This document shows, piece by piece, positions 17,623 to 26,588 of a DNA stretch of 64,000 nt. The stretch is from Nitrosarchaeum sp. GTDB taxonomy: Archaea > Thermoproteota > Nitrososphaeria > Nitrososphaerales > Nitrosopumilaceae. Both the position numbers and the translations under genes were made by a program. The DNA lies in contig JAIOOR010000024.1 of the NCBI GenBank assembly GCA_021414365.1, positions 1 through 64,000 of the forward strand. The letters are read 5' to 3'. The notes beneath the pieces were generated by a model that was not told the DNA's origin, ran no database searches, and worked only from the letters and a program-made list of their open reading frames with translations. Positions within the stretch are counted from its first letter, which is position 1. The number at the start of each line of letters is the position of its first letter.

Positions 17623-18348
17623 TCAAATGTGAATTATTCCTAAATTAGATAATTCACTGCCTATTCCATATCCAATCAGTGCTATTCCAGTACCAAGACC
17701 TGCCATTTCCAAACCTCCAACCAGTTTATTCGTATTTGCCATTTTTGATTTGATTACACCAACAGTAAATGATGTGGAAATACTAACACCTATTGCAACA
17801 AAAAGAGCATCCATACCACTAAGAAAAAAGAATGGCAAAATAGGCAACATACCACCAATTAAAAATGAGATAAACATTCGAAGTGCACTTTTCAGGGGAC
17901 TTCCAGCAATTTCTAAATTCAAATTCAATTCTTCCGTAAGCATTGTATCAAGCCACACTTTCTTATCAGAAGTTATTTTATTTACAATCATTTCAAGTTC
18001 ATCTCCAGAAAAACCCTTAGCTTTGTAGATATCTACAATTTCTTGTCGTTCATCATCAGGTTTGTATTCAATCTCCCATTTTTCACGTTCAATTTCTGAT
18101 GTGAGTAATTGTCTTTGAGTTTTCACTGCAAGATAATTTTGAACTGCCATTGCTTTTGCTCCAGTAAACATTCCAACTAAAGCAGCAAGAACGATAATGT
18201 TAGCAGAGACGTCTGCTCCTCCAACTCCGGCAGCAATTCCTAATGAAGTATTAATGCCATCACCAAAACCAAAAACAAAATCTCGCATAGCACTGGATTC
18301 CTTAAGATGTGGTTCTAAATGTCGAGGTTCTGATACTTCTTTCAACAA
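17623..18348 (-). CDS. VIT1/CCC1 family iron/manganese transporter
   Basis: 241 aa. The first hydrophobic region carries the family block RDFVFGFGDGINTSLGIAAG, followed by helix 2 with GMFTGAKAMAVQNYLAVKTQ, an acidic cytoplasmic metal-binding helical domain (about residues 80-150, many Glu/Asp), and three C-terminal helices including ISFLIGGMLPILPFFFLSG. The family exports Fe2+/Mn2+ from the cytosol in exchange for protons. The start is TTG; an internal ATG (18288) begins directly at the first helix but would drop the His-containing N-terminus seen in relatives. Confidence 0.88.
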   Translation of the reverse strand: MLKEVSEPRHLEPHLKESSAMRDFVFGFGDGINTSLGIAAGVGGADVSANIIVLAALVGMFTGAKAMAVQNYLAVKTQRQLLTSEIEREKWEIEYKPDDERQEIVDIYKAKGFSGDELEMIVNKITSDKKVWLDTMLTEELNLNLEIAGSPLKSALRMFISFLIGGMLPILPFFFLSGMDALFVAIGVSISTSFTVGVIKSKMANTNKLVGGLEMAGLGTGIALIGYGIGSELSNLGIIHI

Positions 18349-18439
18349 GTATATTTCTAAATATCACCTTAATGGAGTTTTTGATTAGATAGAAATTTCT
18401 AGTGTGATAAATATAACAACGGTTTCATTTGTGGTAAAA

Positions 18440-19363
18440 TTAGTTGAAAATAGTTATTGTTTGATTCATCATTGTTTTTGTTGGGATTACAATACTTTCA
18501 TTTCTATCATTTGTTACAATGACATGAAGTAAATGTGATGCAGTTACAGTTCCAGTAATTTCTCCAATTTTGACTTTTTGTCCAATTTTAAGAACAGAGC
18601 GCTGATTTGATGCACCCATGATTGATGCTGGAATTAAATCTTTTAATGCAAATCCCAAACCTATTGCAATGGATGCACCTATTGCAATTGCAATGCTCCA
18701 TGAGAAGGCAGACACTAAAATCGGGATTATGTCCTTGCCAACACCTAATTGTGTAAAGGCAATGGCAAATACGATACCATAGATGACTGCCTTGATTATA
18801 GATATAATGATTCTTGGACTGGCTATATGATGATCCAGTAATTGATGTTCAACCCATTTACTCACAAAGTTGACCACAATAGAGCCAATAACCACAATTA
18901 ATACAAATGCAAGAAGATTAGGAACCCACAGCCACAGGTTTGTCAAAGCAGATGATAGCTGCTCAAACTGTAATGCATTGACTGCAGCAACTATGAAAAA
19001 CAAATAGACAAACCAACGAATTGTGGCAGAGATTAGTTTTACAGAATTGAATTTACCATACACTTCCTCTGCAAGATGCAAATCCTGATTTTTTTGACTT
19101 GTTTTTTGAAGAATGTTTGTAACAGCTCTGTTTGTAACTTTACCAACTACTTTGCCTACAATTAGACCTATTATTAGTAAAATTACAGATGCAATAATTT
19201 TTGGTGCACTATTTGCAACACTAACTGCAAATTCTTTTAATGCGTCAGTTGTTGGAACATAAATGCCCTCAAGAAAAGATTCTTGTGCAAATGCGGAATT
19301 GAAACTAATTATAATTAAAGATAAGGACATTACAGCGATCAAATAATTTTTTGAACTTTGCAT
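18440..19363 (-). CDS. MscS-like mechanosensitive ion channel
   Basis: About 307 aa. A signal-like helix (AVMSLSLIIISFNSAFA) precedes a helix with the TM_helix repeat (IIASVILLIIGLIVGKVVG), two more helices, and the pore-lining MscS segment AIAIGASIAIGLGFALKDLI followed by the beta domain (KIGQKVKIGEITGTVTASHL, ESIVIPTKTMMNQ). It would release solutes under hypo-osmotic stress. The ATG at 19363 is preferred; a TTG at 19375 is in frame. The beta domain is short, so this is a minimal channel. Confidence 0.88.
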   Translation of the reverse strand: MQSSKNYLIAVMSLSLIIISFNSAFAQESFLEGIYVPTTDALKEFAVSVANSAPKIIASVILLIIGLIVGKVVGKVTNRAVTNILQKTSQKNQDLHLAEEVYGKFNSVKLISATIRWFVYLFFIVAAVNALQFEQLSSALTNLWLWVPNLLAFVLIVVIGSIVVNFVSKWVEHQLLDHHIASPRIIISIIKAVIYGIVFAIAFTQLGVGKDIIPILVSAFSWSIAIAIGASIAIGLGFALKDLIPASIMGASNQRSVLKIGQKVKIGEITGTVTASHLLHVIVTNDRNESIVIPTKTMMNQTITIFN

Positions 19364-19419
19364 TGAGATTCTCAAGCGAATTATTGAGCTATTATACCTT
19401 GTTAGTTAATTAAAATAAC

Positions 19420-19512
19420 CTACATAACATCTTTGCATTCACATTTTTTTTGTTTATCAGATCGAGTATACTTTAGTTTATGGCATACTTCACAGTAAAG
19501 TTGATTTGTCAT
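19420..19512 (-). CDS. 30 aa zinc-ribbon miniprotein
   Basis: Small ORF with MTNQLYCEVCHKLKYTRSDK followed by QKKCECKDVM. It has Cys7-x2-Cys10 and Cys24-x-Cys26, enough to bind one zinc. It sits alone between the MscS gene and the coiled-coil gene, on the same strand. No family name can be given. The four regularly placed cysteines in so short a frame argue against chance, but expression is unproven. Confidence 0.5.
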   Translation of the reverse strand: MTNQLYCEVCHKLKYTRSDKQKKCECKDVM

Positions 19513-19579
19513 GTTTTATCATAACGAACATAGTATTTCCATCTTTGTTTCATTGTTTTTGATATTCTAAAATGCTAAT

Positions 19580-20125
19580 TTACTTTTTTTTAATCAATAA
19601 TGTATTTTGTATCTCATGTAAGCTGTTGATAAATTTCTGTTTTGCTTCAAATTCATCTTTTACAGCAATTACAATTTCAGTTTGAGACAACATGACATCT
19701 TTAACAACAAGAGGAGAGCTCAGACCCAACAGCTCGCATAAAATATCAAAGAGATTTTTGAATTGAGATTCATTTCTGTATTTGTACATAGTTTTTCCAT
19801 CAATTATTTTTGGATTATTATCAAGTGGTATTACTAAATTCGATGAGCTGAAATCGGAAATAAAAGTGGCAATATCTTTGGAAATCGTAGATTTTAGGCT
19901 AGTTTTGGTTCTTTCTAGCTGTTCTCTTGCCTTTTCAAGTTCGGCAAGTTTATCATCATAACCAATACCAATCATTTTTGCAAATGTTGATTCAGTTGAA
20001 CGTTTTAATGGAATTTCATGTAATTGTACATTTACGCCAGACAAAGAATCCTCTATCTCAAATAATTTTGAACGGTTTTCTTTGATTTGAATTGCAAGAT
20101 TCTCAAGGGATTCAAAATCAGACAT
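19580..20125 (-). CDS. coiled-coil protein encoded next to the tubulin-like GTPase
   Basis: 181 aa, unrecognised. Residues about 1-110 are largely helical with two heptad-like coils (ENLAIQIKENRSKLFEIEDS; DKLAELEKAREQLERTKTSL). Residues 110-181 look like a small alpha/beta domain (NLVIPLDNNPKIIDGKTMYK, then SQTEIVIAVKDEFEAKQKFI). There is no membrane segment. It follows the tubulin-like gene after 4 nt and must share its transcript, so it is a strong candidate for a binding partner or regulator of that filament protein. This role is inference from context only. Confidence 0.75.
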   Translation of the reverse strand: MSDFESLENLAIQIKENRSKLFEIEDSLSGVNVQLHEIPLKRSTESTFAKMIGIGYDDKLAELEKAREQLERTKTSLKSTISKDIATFISDFSSSNLVIPLDNNPKIIDGKTMYKYRNESQFKNLFDILCELLGLSSPLVVKDVMLSQTEIVIAVKDEFEAKQKFINSLHEIQNTLLIKKK

Positions 20126-20129
20126 ATCT

Positions 20130-21515
20130 TTAGCTGAATTGATGCACTACGTCCATTAGACCTTGTTTAAATTCCTCAGTCGAAAGTCCCCATCTGCCAT
20201 ATTCGTCTTTATATCCATCCCATGATTCTTCTGCCTCTTTTGCAATCTCTAAAATTTTAGGTCCAATAGCTTTTGTGTTTATCAAAGCAGCGATACTTGC
20301 TTGTTCTCCTTCCATTATTGGAATTTTCACAAAGATCATTCTAGACTCTTCAATGTTGAACTTGTCTTTGATTATTCTTTTGATTGCCTCCCTTTCTTTA
20401 ATATCAAACTCCCCTTTCACTTTAACTAGGACACAACAAGAATCACGTGAGCTGCCGTTGTTTCTAATATCATTTTCATCAATGTCAAATAGTAATGCAT
20501 CTTCTTTTTTGCCAATTTTGTTTAGCACGTCTTCCATGGTGTTATTTTTTGTAGATGTAAGCATATCTTTACCCCATTGGTTTTCAGATGGACTAACAGG
20601 CATTATCCACGGAATTGCAAATTTTGGTTTCTTTGTTGCAAGCCATGTACGGTAATTGGACATATCCCATTCAGTTTCTCTTGCAAATGAAGAGATAAAC
20701 ATAGAGATGGTATTTGCAGCTATCAAGTTCATTCCTTTGTAGTCTTTCCAACCGACTTCATGTTCTTTTGGAAGATCATCAATGATGGAAGGAATTTTTT
20801 GTAATTTCTTTTCATGTTGATGAGCAAGCTGTCTTAATGCCTTGTTTGAAATTAAAAGAGAGCAATCACTGTATTTTATCTGATATTCAAGATTCATTAC
20901 AATGTTAATTGCAGCTGCTTCAAAAATTACTGGGTCCCAACCAAATTCTGGAAGTAATCCAAATGTTGCAATAGTTGCATGTTCTTTAGTATCATTTTTG
21001 ATATATTCTATAAATGCACTTGAAAACGAACTTCCCGTTCCACCGCCCATAGCAAATGGAACGACATATCCTCGTACAGGCTCTGGAGATATTGCTGAAA
21101 GTTGTTTTTTAATATCGACTTTGGTCCTCATTTCTTCTAAGAATCTTGTTTTTCCTTCTGCCCAGTTTCTGGCAGCTCCTCCTGCACCATGTATTACATG
21201 TTGATCACGTAATGCAAAAAGATCAGGGTAAGATTGTAAAATAAGATTAGCAGCTCTTGGGTCCAAATCAACAAGTAGTGCTCTTGGAATAAGTGGGATG
21301 TCATTGCCACCATAAGAAGGAGCGAATCTCAAAATGGTGCTGCCGTATCTCTTTAGAACACGTGATTCATCTTTTGAATTTAATGTAGGCTTTAGAGGGT
21401 CTGCTCCCACATCTAACAATAGTCTTCGATAAGATTCAGCCCCAAGTCCAATGCCACAGTGACCAAAACAGATCATCAAAACAGGCGCTGGTGGAAGAGG
21501 AGCTAATTTCGACAT
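20130..21515 (-). CDS. tubulin/FtsZ superfamily GTPase, tubulin-like (artubulin-type)
   Basis: 461 aa, the length of tubulins, longer than FtsZ. The order of blocks follows tubulin: ICFGHCGIGLGAESYRRLLL (residues 15-34; T1 loop, tubulin GQCGNQIG), IPRALLVDLDP (76-86), HGAGGAARNWAEG (109-121; tubulin GKEDAANNYARG), the GTP signature GGGTGSS (157-163), SDCSLLISNKAL (216-227) and a T7-like segment ETEWDMSNY (280-288), then KPKFAIPWIMPVSPSE. It should bind GTP and may polymerise. The signature ends in Ser instead of Gly and the T7 Asn is replaced, so hydrolysis may differ. It is followed after 4 nt by a coiled-coil gene and preceded by an ESCRT-III gene on the same strand. Artubulins were described from Nitrosoarchaeum; alternatively this is the divergent thaumarchaeal FtsZ. 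Confidence 0.85.
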   Translation of the reverse strand: MSKLAPLPPAPVLMICFGHCGIGLGAESYRRLLLDVGADPLKPTLNSKDESRVLKRYGSTILRFAPSYGGNDIPLIPRALLVDLDPRAANLILQSYPDLFALRDQHVIHGAGGAARNWAEGKTRFLEEMRTKVDIKKQLSAISPEPVRGYVVPFAMGGGTGSSFSSAFIEYIKNDTKEHATIATFGLLPEFGWDPVIFEAAAINIVMNLEYQIKYSDCSLLISNKALRQLAHQHEKKLQKIPSIIDDLPKEHEVGWKDYKGMNLIAANTISMFISSFARETEWDMSNYRTWLATKKPKFAIPWIMPVSPSENQWGKDMLTSTKNNTMEDVLNKIGKKEDALLFDIDENDIRNNGSSRDSCCVLVKVKGEFDIKEREAIKRIIKDKFNIEESRMIFVKIPIMEGEQASIAALINTKAIGPKILEIAKEAEESWDGYKDEYGRWGLSTEEFKQGLMDVVHQFS

Positions 21516-21639
21516 AATGATTACTTGACCTACAAATACAGCATCTTGCTCATTAATAAGAGAGTAGAAGAAATTATACTAACCATATTGCATTTTTGAT
21601 GCTTTAAGATGAGTGAAATTGTTTTTGAATTGAATTTAC

Positions 21640-22260
21640 TTATTGTAATCCAATAGAACTGGATGAGGAGATTCCAGATGGAGTTGATGGGAATTTTTCA
21701 CCGACTCGTGTTCCAGCAACTGCTGCTGCTTCTTTTAGTATACTTTCAGTTTCTTCATTAGATACCATATCAGTTCCAAAGCTTCCTTCAAATGAGCCAG
21801 AGATTGATTCGTTTAGAATACCAAACAAGGATTCAAATTCACGACTTACCTCAGGCATGATTTTTCCTAGGGCAGGTTTTAATGCATTCATTGTTGCCAT
21901 TATTGGACCTAGTGAAGACATTGCATCACCTATATCAGATACAGTAGACAATCTAAGATTAACTTGTTCTAAGGACATTTTCAAAGTAGTTAGAATTTTT
22001 TTATTTTTTCTTATTTCAGCTAATTCGTTTGCGAGTACTTTCCCAGTTGTAATATCATGGCTTTTTTTTGCCATTACAATTCTATTAAATAATTTAGCAT
22101 CTTTTTCATCCAAAGTTTTTACTTTGTAATCAAGTGAAGAAACAGTTCTAGTTAATTGTACAAGAGAGTTTTGAATTCTTGGTTTTAATGGAGCTTCTTT
22201 TTTTAGTCCACGAATTTGGTCTGAGATTCCTTTTGATTGGGGGTTATTCCAGTTTGTCAT
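21640..22260 (-). CDS. cdvB: ESCRT-III / CdvB family protein
   Basis: 206 aa. It has a basic N-terminal segment and long helices typical of the Snf7/CdvB core (RIQNSLVQLTRTVSSLDYKV; LFNRIVMAKKSHDITTGKVL; NELAEIRKNKKILTTLKMSL; VNLRLSTVSDIGDAMSSLGP). The C-terminal part reads ETESILKEAAAVAGTRVGEK followed by FPSTP, the block common to archaeal CdvB paralogues. The C-terminal wing/MIM of Sulfolobus CdvB is short or absent. It would polymerise on membranes during division or remodelling. It lies 124 nt upstream of the tubulin-like gene. Thaumarchaea carry several CdvB paralogues; which one this is cannot be settled here. Confidence 0.88.
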   Translation of the reverse strand: MTNWNNPQSKGISDQIRGLKKEAPLKPRIQNSLVQLTRTVSSLDYKVKTLDEKDAKLFNRIVMAKKSHDITTGKVLANELAEIRKNKKILTTLKMSLEQVNLRLSTVSDIGDAMSSLGPIMATMNALKPALGKIMPEVSREFESLFGILNESISGSFEGSFGTDMVSNEETESILKEAAAVAGTRVGEKFPSTPSGISSSSSIGLQ

Positions 22261-22376
22261 GTGATTCTAATTTAGATAATAAAGTAAGATCATAATCAGA
22301 GGTGTTTAACATATTACACAAAAAAGATAGTATGTCGTAATTTTGTCAATTTTCTAAGCATAAAGTCAATAATTTC

Positions 22377-22940
22377 ATGAATCAATATATTGAACAGTTA
22401 GGCATGATTTGTGTGAATACGTCTTTTGAAAGGCCTAATTGGGATGAATATTTCATGCTCCAGGCAGAGCTTGCAAAACTTCGTTCAAATTGCATGACTA
22501 GGCAGGTAGGGGCAGTAATTGTACGGAAAAACAGGCAGTTGGCAACTGGATATAACGGAACTCCGCCAGGAATCAAAAATTGTTTTGAGGGAGGTTGTAA
22601 GCGATGCCAACTAAGAATGGAAGGAAAGATAGAATCAGGAGCATCATTAGATAGATGCCTATGTAATCATGCTGAAGCTAACGCCATAATGCATTGTGCA
22701 ATTTTAGGAATTGAAGCAGGAATTGCAGGTGCGGTGTTATACACTACATTTGTCCCATGTTTGGAATGTACAAAGATGGCAATTACAATTGGAATTAAAA
22801 AATTTGTTTGTCTTGATTCTTACCCAGAAACAGATTTTGAGTTGTTAAAAGAAGCAGGAGTCGAAGTGGTTCAGATGGACAAAAACAAAATCACCAAATG
22901 GGCAAAAGAACTAGTAAGCGAATACGAAAAGTCCAAGTGA
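22377..22940 (+). CDS. dCMP deaminase (ComEB family)
   Basis: 187 aa. The zinc-dependent cytidine/dCMP deaminase motifs are present: HAEANAI (His ligand and catalytic Glu) at about residues 99-105 and PCLECTKMAI at about 130-139. An extra Cys set before them (CFEGGCKRC) is common in the dCMP deaminase branch. It converts dCMP to dUMP for dTTP synthesis. DNA polymerase B starts 4 nt later, so nucleotide supply and replication genes share a transcript. The N-terminus is slightly long; a start at the second Met (22404) is possible. Confidence 0.93.
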   Translation: MNQYIEQLGMICVNTSFERPNWDEYFMLQAELAKLRSNCMTRQVGAVIVRKNRQLATGYNGTPPGIKNCFEGGCKRCQLRMEGKIESGASLDRCLCNHAEANAIMHCAILGIEAGIAGAVLYTTFVPCLECTKMAITIGIKKFVCLDSYPETDFELLKEAGVEVVQMDKNKITKWAKELVSEYEKSK

Positions 22941-22944
22941 TCAC

Positions 22945-25503
22945 ATGCAAGTTAATGTCAAAGAAACAGAAAAGATCACATCAATGCCTCCATCAATGTT
23001 AGTGTCTGCAACATATGATAACATAACAAGAACTGCAGTCTTAAAATTCTATGAACCTACATCACAGAAATTGATTTTATGGAACGACGAGACAGGACAC
23101 AAACCTTACTGTTATTCTCGATTAACTCCAGATGAATTAGATTTTCTAAAAGAGAGAGATGATATTTTAGAAATCAAAGCAGTCAAGCGACATGATTTGA
23201 TAAAAGACGAAGAAGCCATCTTGTCAAAAATCACAGTTGCAGACCCATTAACAATTGGAGGAACTACTGGAGACAAAAGCATTAGGAACATAATTGAAAC
23301 ATGGGAGTCAGATATCAAATATTATGAAAATTATCTTTATGATAGATCACTAATTGTTGGAAAATATTATGAAATAATTAATGGAAAAATACAACCTCAT
23401 GATTTAGAAATAACAGATGAGGTAAAGCTTGCTCTAAAAAGTTTGTTGTGGGATAAAGTTGACAGCGAGAACATGGTAGACCCAAAGGAATTCAAAGAAC
23501 TAATTTCAGATTGGGCAGACTTGTTGAATCAACCAATTCCTAGAATCAAAAGATTAAGCATAGACATCGAAGTTGAGGCTGAAGTTGGAAGAATTCCAGA
23601 CCCAAAAGTAGCTGAAAAAAAAATTACAGCAATTGGACTAAAAGGAACAAACGATTTTGACCAAATTTTTGTTCTAAGAACAGAAGGTACAGAAGAGGGG
23701 ACAAATGAACTTGGTCAAAATATCAAAACTGTGTTTTATGATCAAAGTAAAGAAAAAGAGATGATTTTAGATGCATTCAAGATAATTGAAGAATTTCCTT
23801 TTGTAGTAACATATAACGGAGACGAATTTGATTTACCATATTTGTACAACAGAGCAGAAAGGCTTGGAATAAAAAAAGAGGACAACCCACTATATATGAT
23901 GAAAGATTCTGCTACACTCAAACATGGAGTACATCTTGATTTGTACAGAACATTATCAAACAGATCATTTCAGATTTACGCGTTTAGTCAAAAGTATACA
24001 GATTTTTCACTAAACAGTGTCTCAAAGGCTCTGCTTAACAAAGAGAAAATAGACTATGGTTTAGAATTTGATCAACTTAGCTTGTATCAAACTGCAAACT
24101 ATTGTTACAACGATGCAATGCTAACTTATGAGCTTACAAGTTTTAACAAGGATCTTTTGATGGATTTGCTTGTAATTATTGCCAGAATTGGAAGAATGCC
24201 AATTGACGATATTGCAAGAATGGGAGTATCACAGTGGATTAGGAGTTTACTGTATTATGAACACAGACAAAGAAATGCATTAATTCCAAAAAGAGAAGAG
24301 CTTGAAAAAAGATCAGAGGGGGTTACATCAGATGCAGTAATCAAAGACAAGAAATATCGAGGAGGACTAGTAATAGATCCTAAGGAAGGGATTCATTTTG
24401 ATGTAGTCGTAATGGATTTTGCAAGTCTGTACCCTAGTATAATTAAGGTTAGAAACATATCTTATGAAACAGTAAGATGCTCTCATGAGGTGTGTAAGAA
24501 AAACACCATACCTCAAACAAACCATTGGTCATGTACAAAGAGAAACGGAATTACAGCCATAATCATCGGTTCACTACGAGATTTGAGGGTAAATTACTAC
24601 AAAAGTCTCTCAAAAAAAGAGACGTTAACCGAGGATCAAAGGCAACAATATACAGTAGTCAGTCAAGCACTCAAAGTAATTCTAAATGCAAGCTATGGAG
24701 TAATGGGCGCAGAGATATTTCCACTTTATTTTCTCCCGGCAGCAGAGGCAACAACTGCAATTGGAAGATTTACAATTTTAGAGACAATCAAAAAATGCGA
24801 AGCTGTGGGAATTGAAGTTCTATATGGAGATACAGATTCGCTATTTATCAAGAAACCTACAGACGAACAAATTCACACAGTGATTGAGCAAGCAAAAAAA
24901 GATCACGGGGTAGATTTGGAAATTGATAAAGTGTACAGATATTGTGTACTAAGTAACAGAAAGAAAAACTATCTCGGAGTAACTAAATCAGGAATCGTTG
25001 ATGTAAAAGGTTTAACTGGAAAAAAATCCCATACACCTCCATTTATCAGAAAATTATTTTACGAATTGCTTGATGTGTTATCCAAAGTTCAAACAGTTGC
25101 AGATTTTGAAAATGCAAAAAAACAAATTACAGATAAAATTGCAACGTGTGCAAAAAAAGTAGAAGCCAAAGAGATACCGCTGCAAGACTTGACATTTAAT
25201 GTAATGATTAGCAAAGCACCATCAGAGTATGTCAAGACAGTTCCACAACACATACGAGCTGCAAGATTACTGGAATCAATCAGAGAAGTAAAAAAAGGAG
25301 ACAAGATTTCATATGTTAAAATCACAAACAAACCTGGAGTGAAACCAGTAGAGATGGCAAAAAAAGAAGAGATAGATTCAAAGAAATACATGGAGTTTAT
25401 GGAGGCTACGCTGGATCAGATTACATCTTCGATGGATTTGGACTTTCAGACTATGCTAGGTAAACCAAAACAAACTGGATTAGACGAATTTTTTTGGAGT
25501 TAG
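22945..25503 (+). CDS. polB: family B DNA polymerase with proofreading exonuclease and PIP box
   Basis: 852 aa. Exonuclease motifs: DIE (207-209, Exo I), YNGDEFD (290-296, Exo II) and YCYNDAML (386-393, Exo III). Polymerase motifs: DFASLYPSII (491-500, A), KVILNASYG (577-585, B) and YGDTDS (627-632, C), all with intact catalytic Asp. A Cys/His-containing insert follows motif A (CSHEVC ... HWSC). The extreme C-terminus is QTGLDEFFWS, a textbook PIP box for binding the PCNA clamp. This is the main thaumarchaeal PolB-type replicase or repair polymerase. It follows the dCMP deaminase at 4 nt. Confidence 0.97.
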   Translation: MQVNVKETEKITSMPPSMLVSATYDNITRTAVLKFYEPTSQKLILWNDETGHKPYCYSRLTPDELDFLKERDDILEIKAVKRHDLIKDEEAILSKITVADPLTIGGTTGDKSIRNIIETWESDIKYYENYLYDRSLIVGKYYEIINGKIQPHDLEITDEVKLALKSLLWDKVDSENMVDPKEFKELISDWADLLNQPIPRIKRLSIDIEVEAEVGRIPDPKVAEKKITAIGLKGTNDFDQIFVLRTEGTEEGTNELGQNIKTVFYDQSKEKEMILDAFKIIEEFPFVVTYNGDEFDLPYLYNRAERLGIKKEDNPLYMMKDSATLKHGVHLDLYRTLSNRSFQIYAFSQKYTDFSLNSVSKALLNKEKIDYGLEFDQLSLYQTANYCYNDAMLTYELTSFNKDLLMDLLVIIARIGRMPIDDIARMGVSQWIRSLLYYEHRQRNALIPKREELEKRSEGVTSDAVIKDKKYRGGLVIDPKEGIHFDVVVMDFASLYPSIIKVRNISYETVRCSHEVCKKNTIPQTNHWSCTKRNGITAIIIGSLRDLRVNYYKSLSKKETLTEDQRQQYTVVSQALKVILNASYGVMGAEIFPLYFLPAAEATTAIGRFTILETIKKCEAVGIEVLYGDTDSLFIKKPTDEQIHTVIEQAKKDHGVDLEIDKVYRYCVLSNRKKNYLGVTKSGIVDVKGLTGKKSHTPPFIRKLFYELLDVLSKVQTVADFENAKKQITDKIATCAKKVEAKEIPLQDLTFNVMISKAPSEYVKTVPQHIRAARLLESIREVKKGDKISYVKITNKPGVKPVEMAKKEEIDSKKYMEFMEATLDQITSSMDLDFQTMLGKPKQTGLDEFFWS

Positions 25504-25512
25504 CGAGTAACG

Positions 25513-25800
25513 ATGGAGATTGACGAATCTTTACTTGTAATACTGGGAATTTCTGCAGGGGTTTTGATTTTATCAGGATGGGTAGACCAAATTATTAAAG
25601 GATATAAAACCAAAAGCCTCAAAGACGTTTCAAAATATTTGATGCTCTTTATTTCTGGAGGATCCATATTGTGGTTAATTTATGGAATTGTAGTCTCGGA
25701 TATATTTATCATAGGCACAAATACTGCAGCAATTGTTCTTATGATGATTGTTCTATTCATGAAAAGAAGATATGAAAGAACATCAAAAATAAATCAATAA
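25513..25800 (+). CDS. SemiSWEET/PQ-loop small membrane protein
   Basis: 95 aa with three hydrophobic helices (about residues 8-28, 42-60 and 66-84), the size of a SemiSWEET triple-helix unit. The block LSGWVDQIIKGYKTKSLKDV replaces the usual PQ motif with DQ but keeps the following KGYKTKS. SemiSWEETs dimerise and carry sugars or other small solutes; the substrate here is unknown. It begins 9 nt after the polymerase stop. Confidence 0.8.
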   Translation: MEIDESLLVILGISAGVLILSGWVDQIIKGYKTKSLKDVSKYLMLFISGGSILWLIYGIVVSDIFIIGTNTAAIVLMMIVLFMKRRYERTSKINQ

Positions 25801-25848
25801 AATTTTCAGTCAAGGATTAAATACAATGTAAAAATTTTCAAAGAGAGT

Positions 25849-26505
25849 ATGTTCATAATTAATTGTAAAAACTATGAAGAGATATCTGGAAACAAGATAT
25901 TAGAATTTGTAAAAATTGCAGAAAAAATTTCAAAAAAATACAAAATAAAAATTGCAATTGCACCACCACAGCATCTAATTGGCCTAGTAGCAAACAGCAG
26001 CATTCCAATTTTGGCACAACATGTAGATGATTCCAAGATAGGAAGTACCACAGGATTCATGATTCCAGAATTACTAAAAATATCCAAAGTTAGTGGTTCT
26101 TTGATTAATCACAGTGAACATAGAATTTCAAGTGATGAAATATCTAAACTTGTTTTAAAATTACATGAATTAAAAATGATATCAGTTGTATGTGTAAAAG
26201 ATGTTGCAGAAGCCAAGAAATATTCAAAACTAAATCCAGACTACATTGCAATAGAACCACCAGAACTAATTGGTTCAGGTAAAGCAGTGTCAAATGAAAA
26301 ACCAGATGTGATCATAAAGGCAGCAGATGCTGTAAAGAGTGCAAAAAACACAACAAAGTTACTTTGCGGTGCAGGAATAGTTTCAGGACAGGATGTTTCA
26401 AAAGCATTAGAATTAGGATCCAAAGGAATTTTGGTTGCGAGTGGAATAATCAAGGCTAAAAACTGGACAAAAATAATCGAAGAGTTCTCAAAGGCAATGA
26501 TTTGA
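25849..26505 (+). CDS. tpiA: triosephosphate isomerase (archaeal type)
   Basis: 218 aa, the short archaeal form. The catalytic set is visible: INCKNYE (Lys near residue 7), NHSEHR (His electrophile) and IEPPELIGSG (general-base Glu), with the phosphate-binding LLCGAGIVSG and GSKGILVASGI at the C-terminal barrel end. It interconverts DHAP and glyceraldehyde 3-phosphate in gluconeogenesis. It has its own upstream AT-rich promoter. Confidence 0.96.
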   Translation: MFIINCKNYEEISGNKILEFVKIAEKISKKYKIKIAIAPPQHLIGLVANSSIPILAQHVDDSKIGSTTGFMIPELLKISKVSGSLINHSEHRISSDEISKLVLKLHELKMISVVCVKDVAEAKKYSKLNPDYIAIEPPELIGSGKAVSNEKPDVIIKAADAVKSAKNTTKLLCGAGIVSGQDVSKALELGSKGILVASGIIKAKNWTKIIEEFSKAMI

Positions 26506-26588
26506 GAAAAATTTCATAAATTAACGATGTTATTGTTACATTCTGATTTATTCACCTAAGATTTGTCAGGACATAATGCATCTAGAAC

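Noticed and set aside
24525-24815. Plus-strand frame inside polB
   Set aside because: It overlaps the polymerase palm region in another frame and is low-complexity shadow coding.
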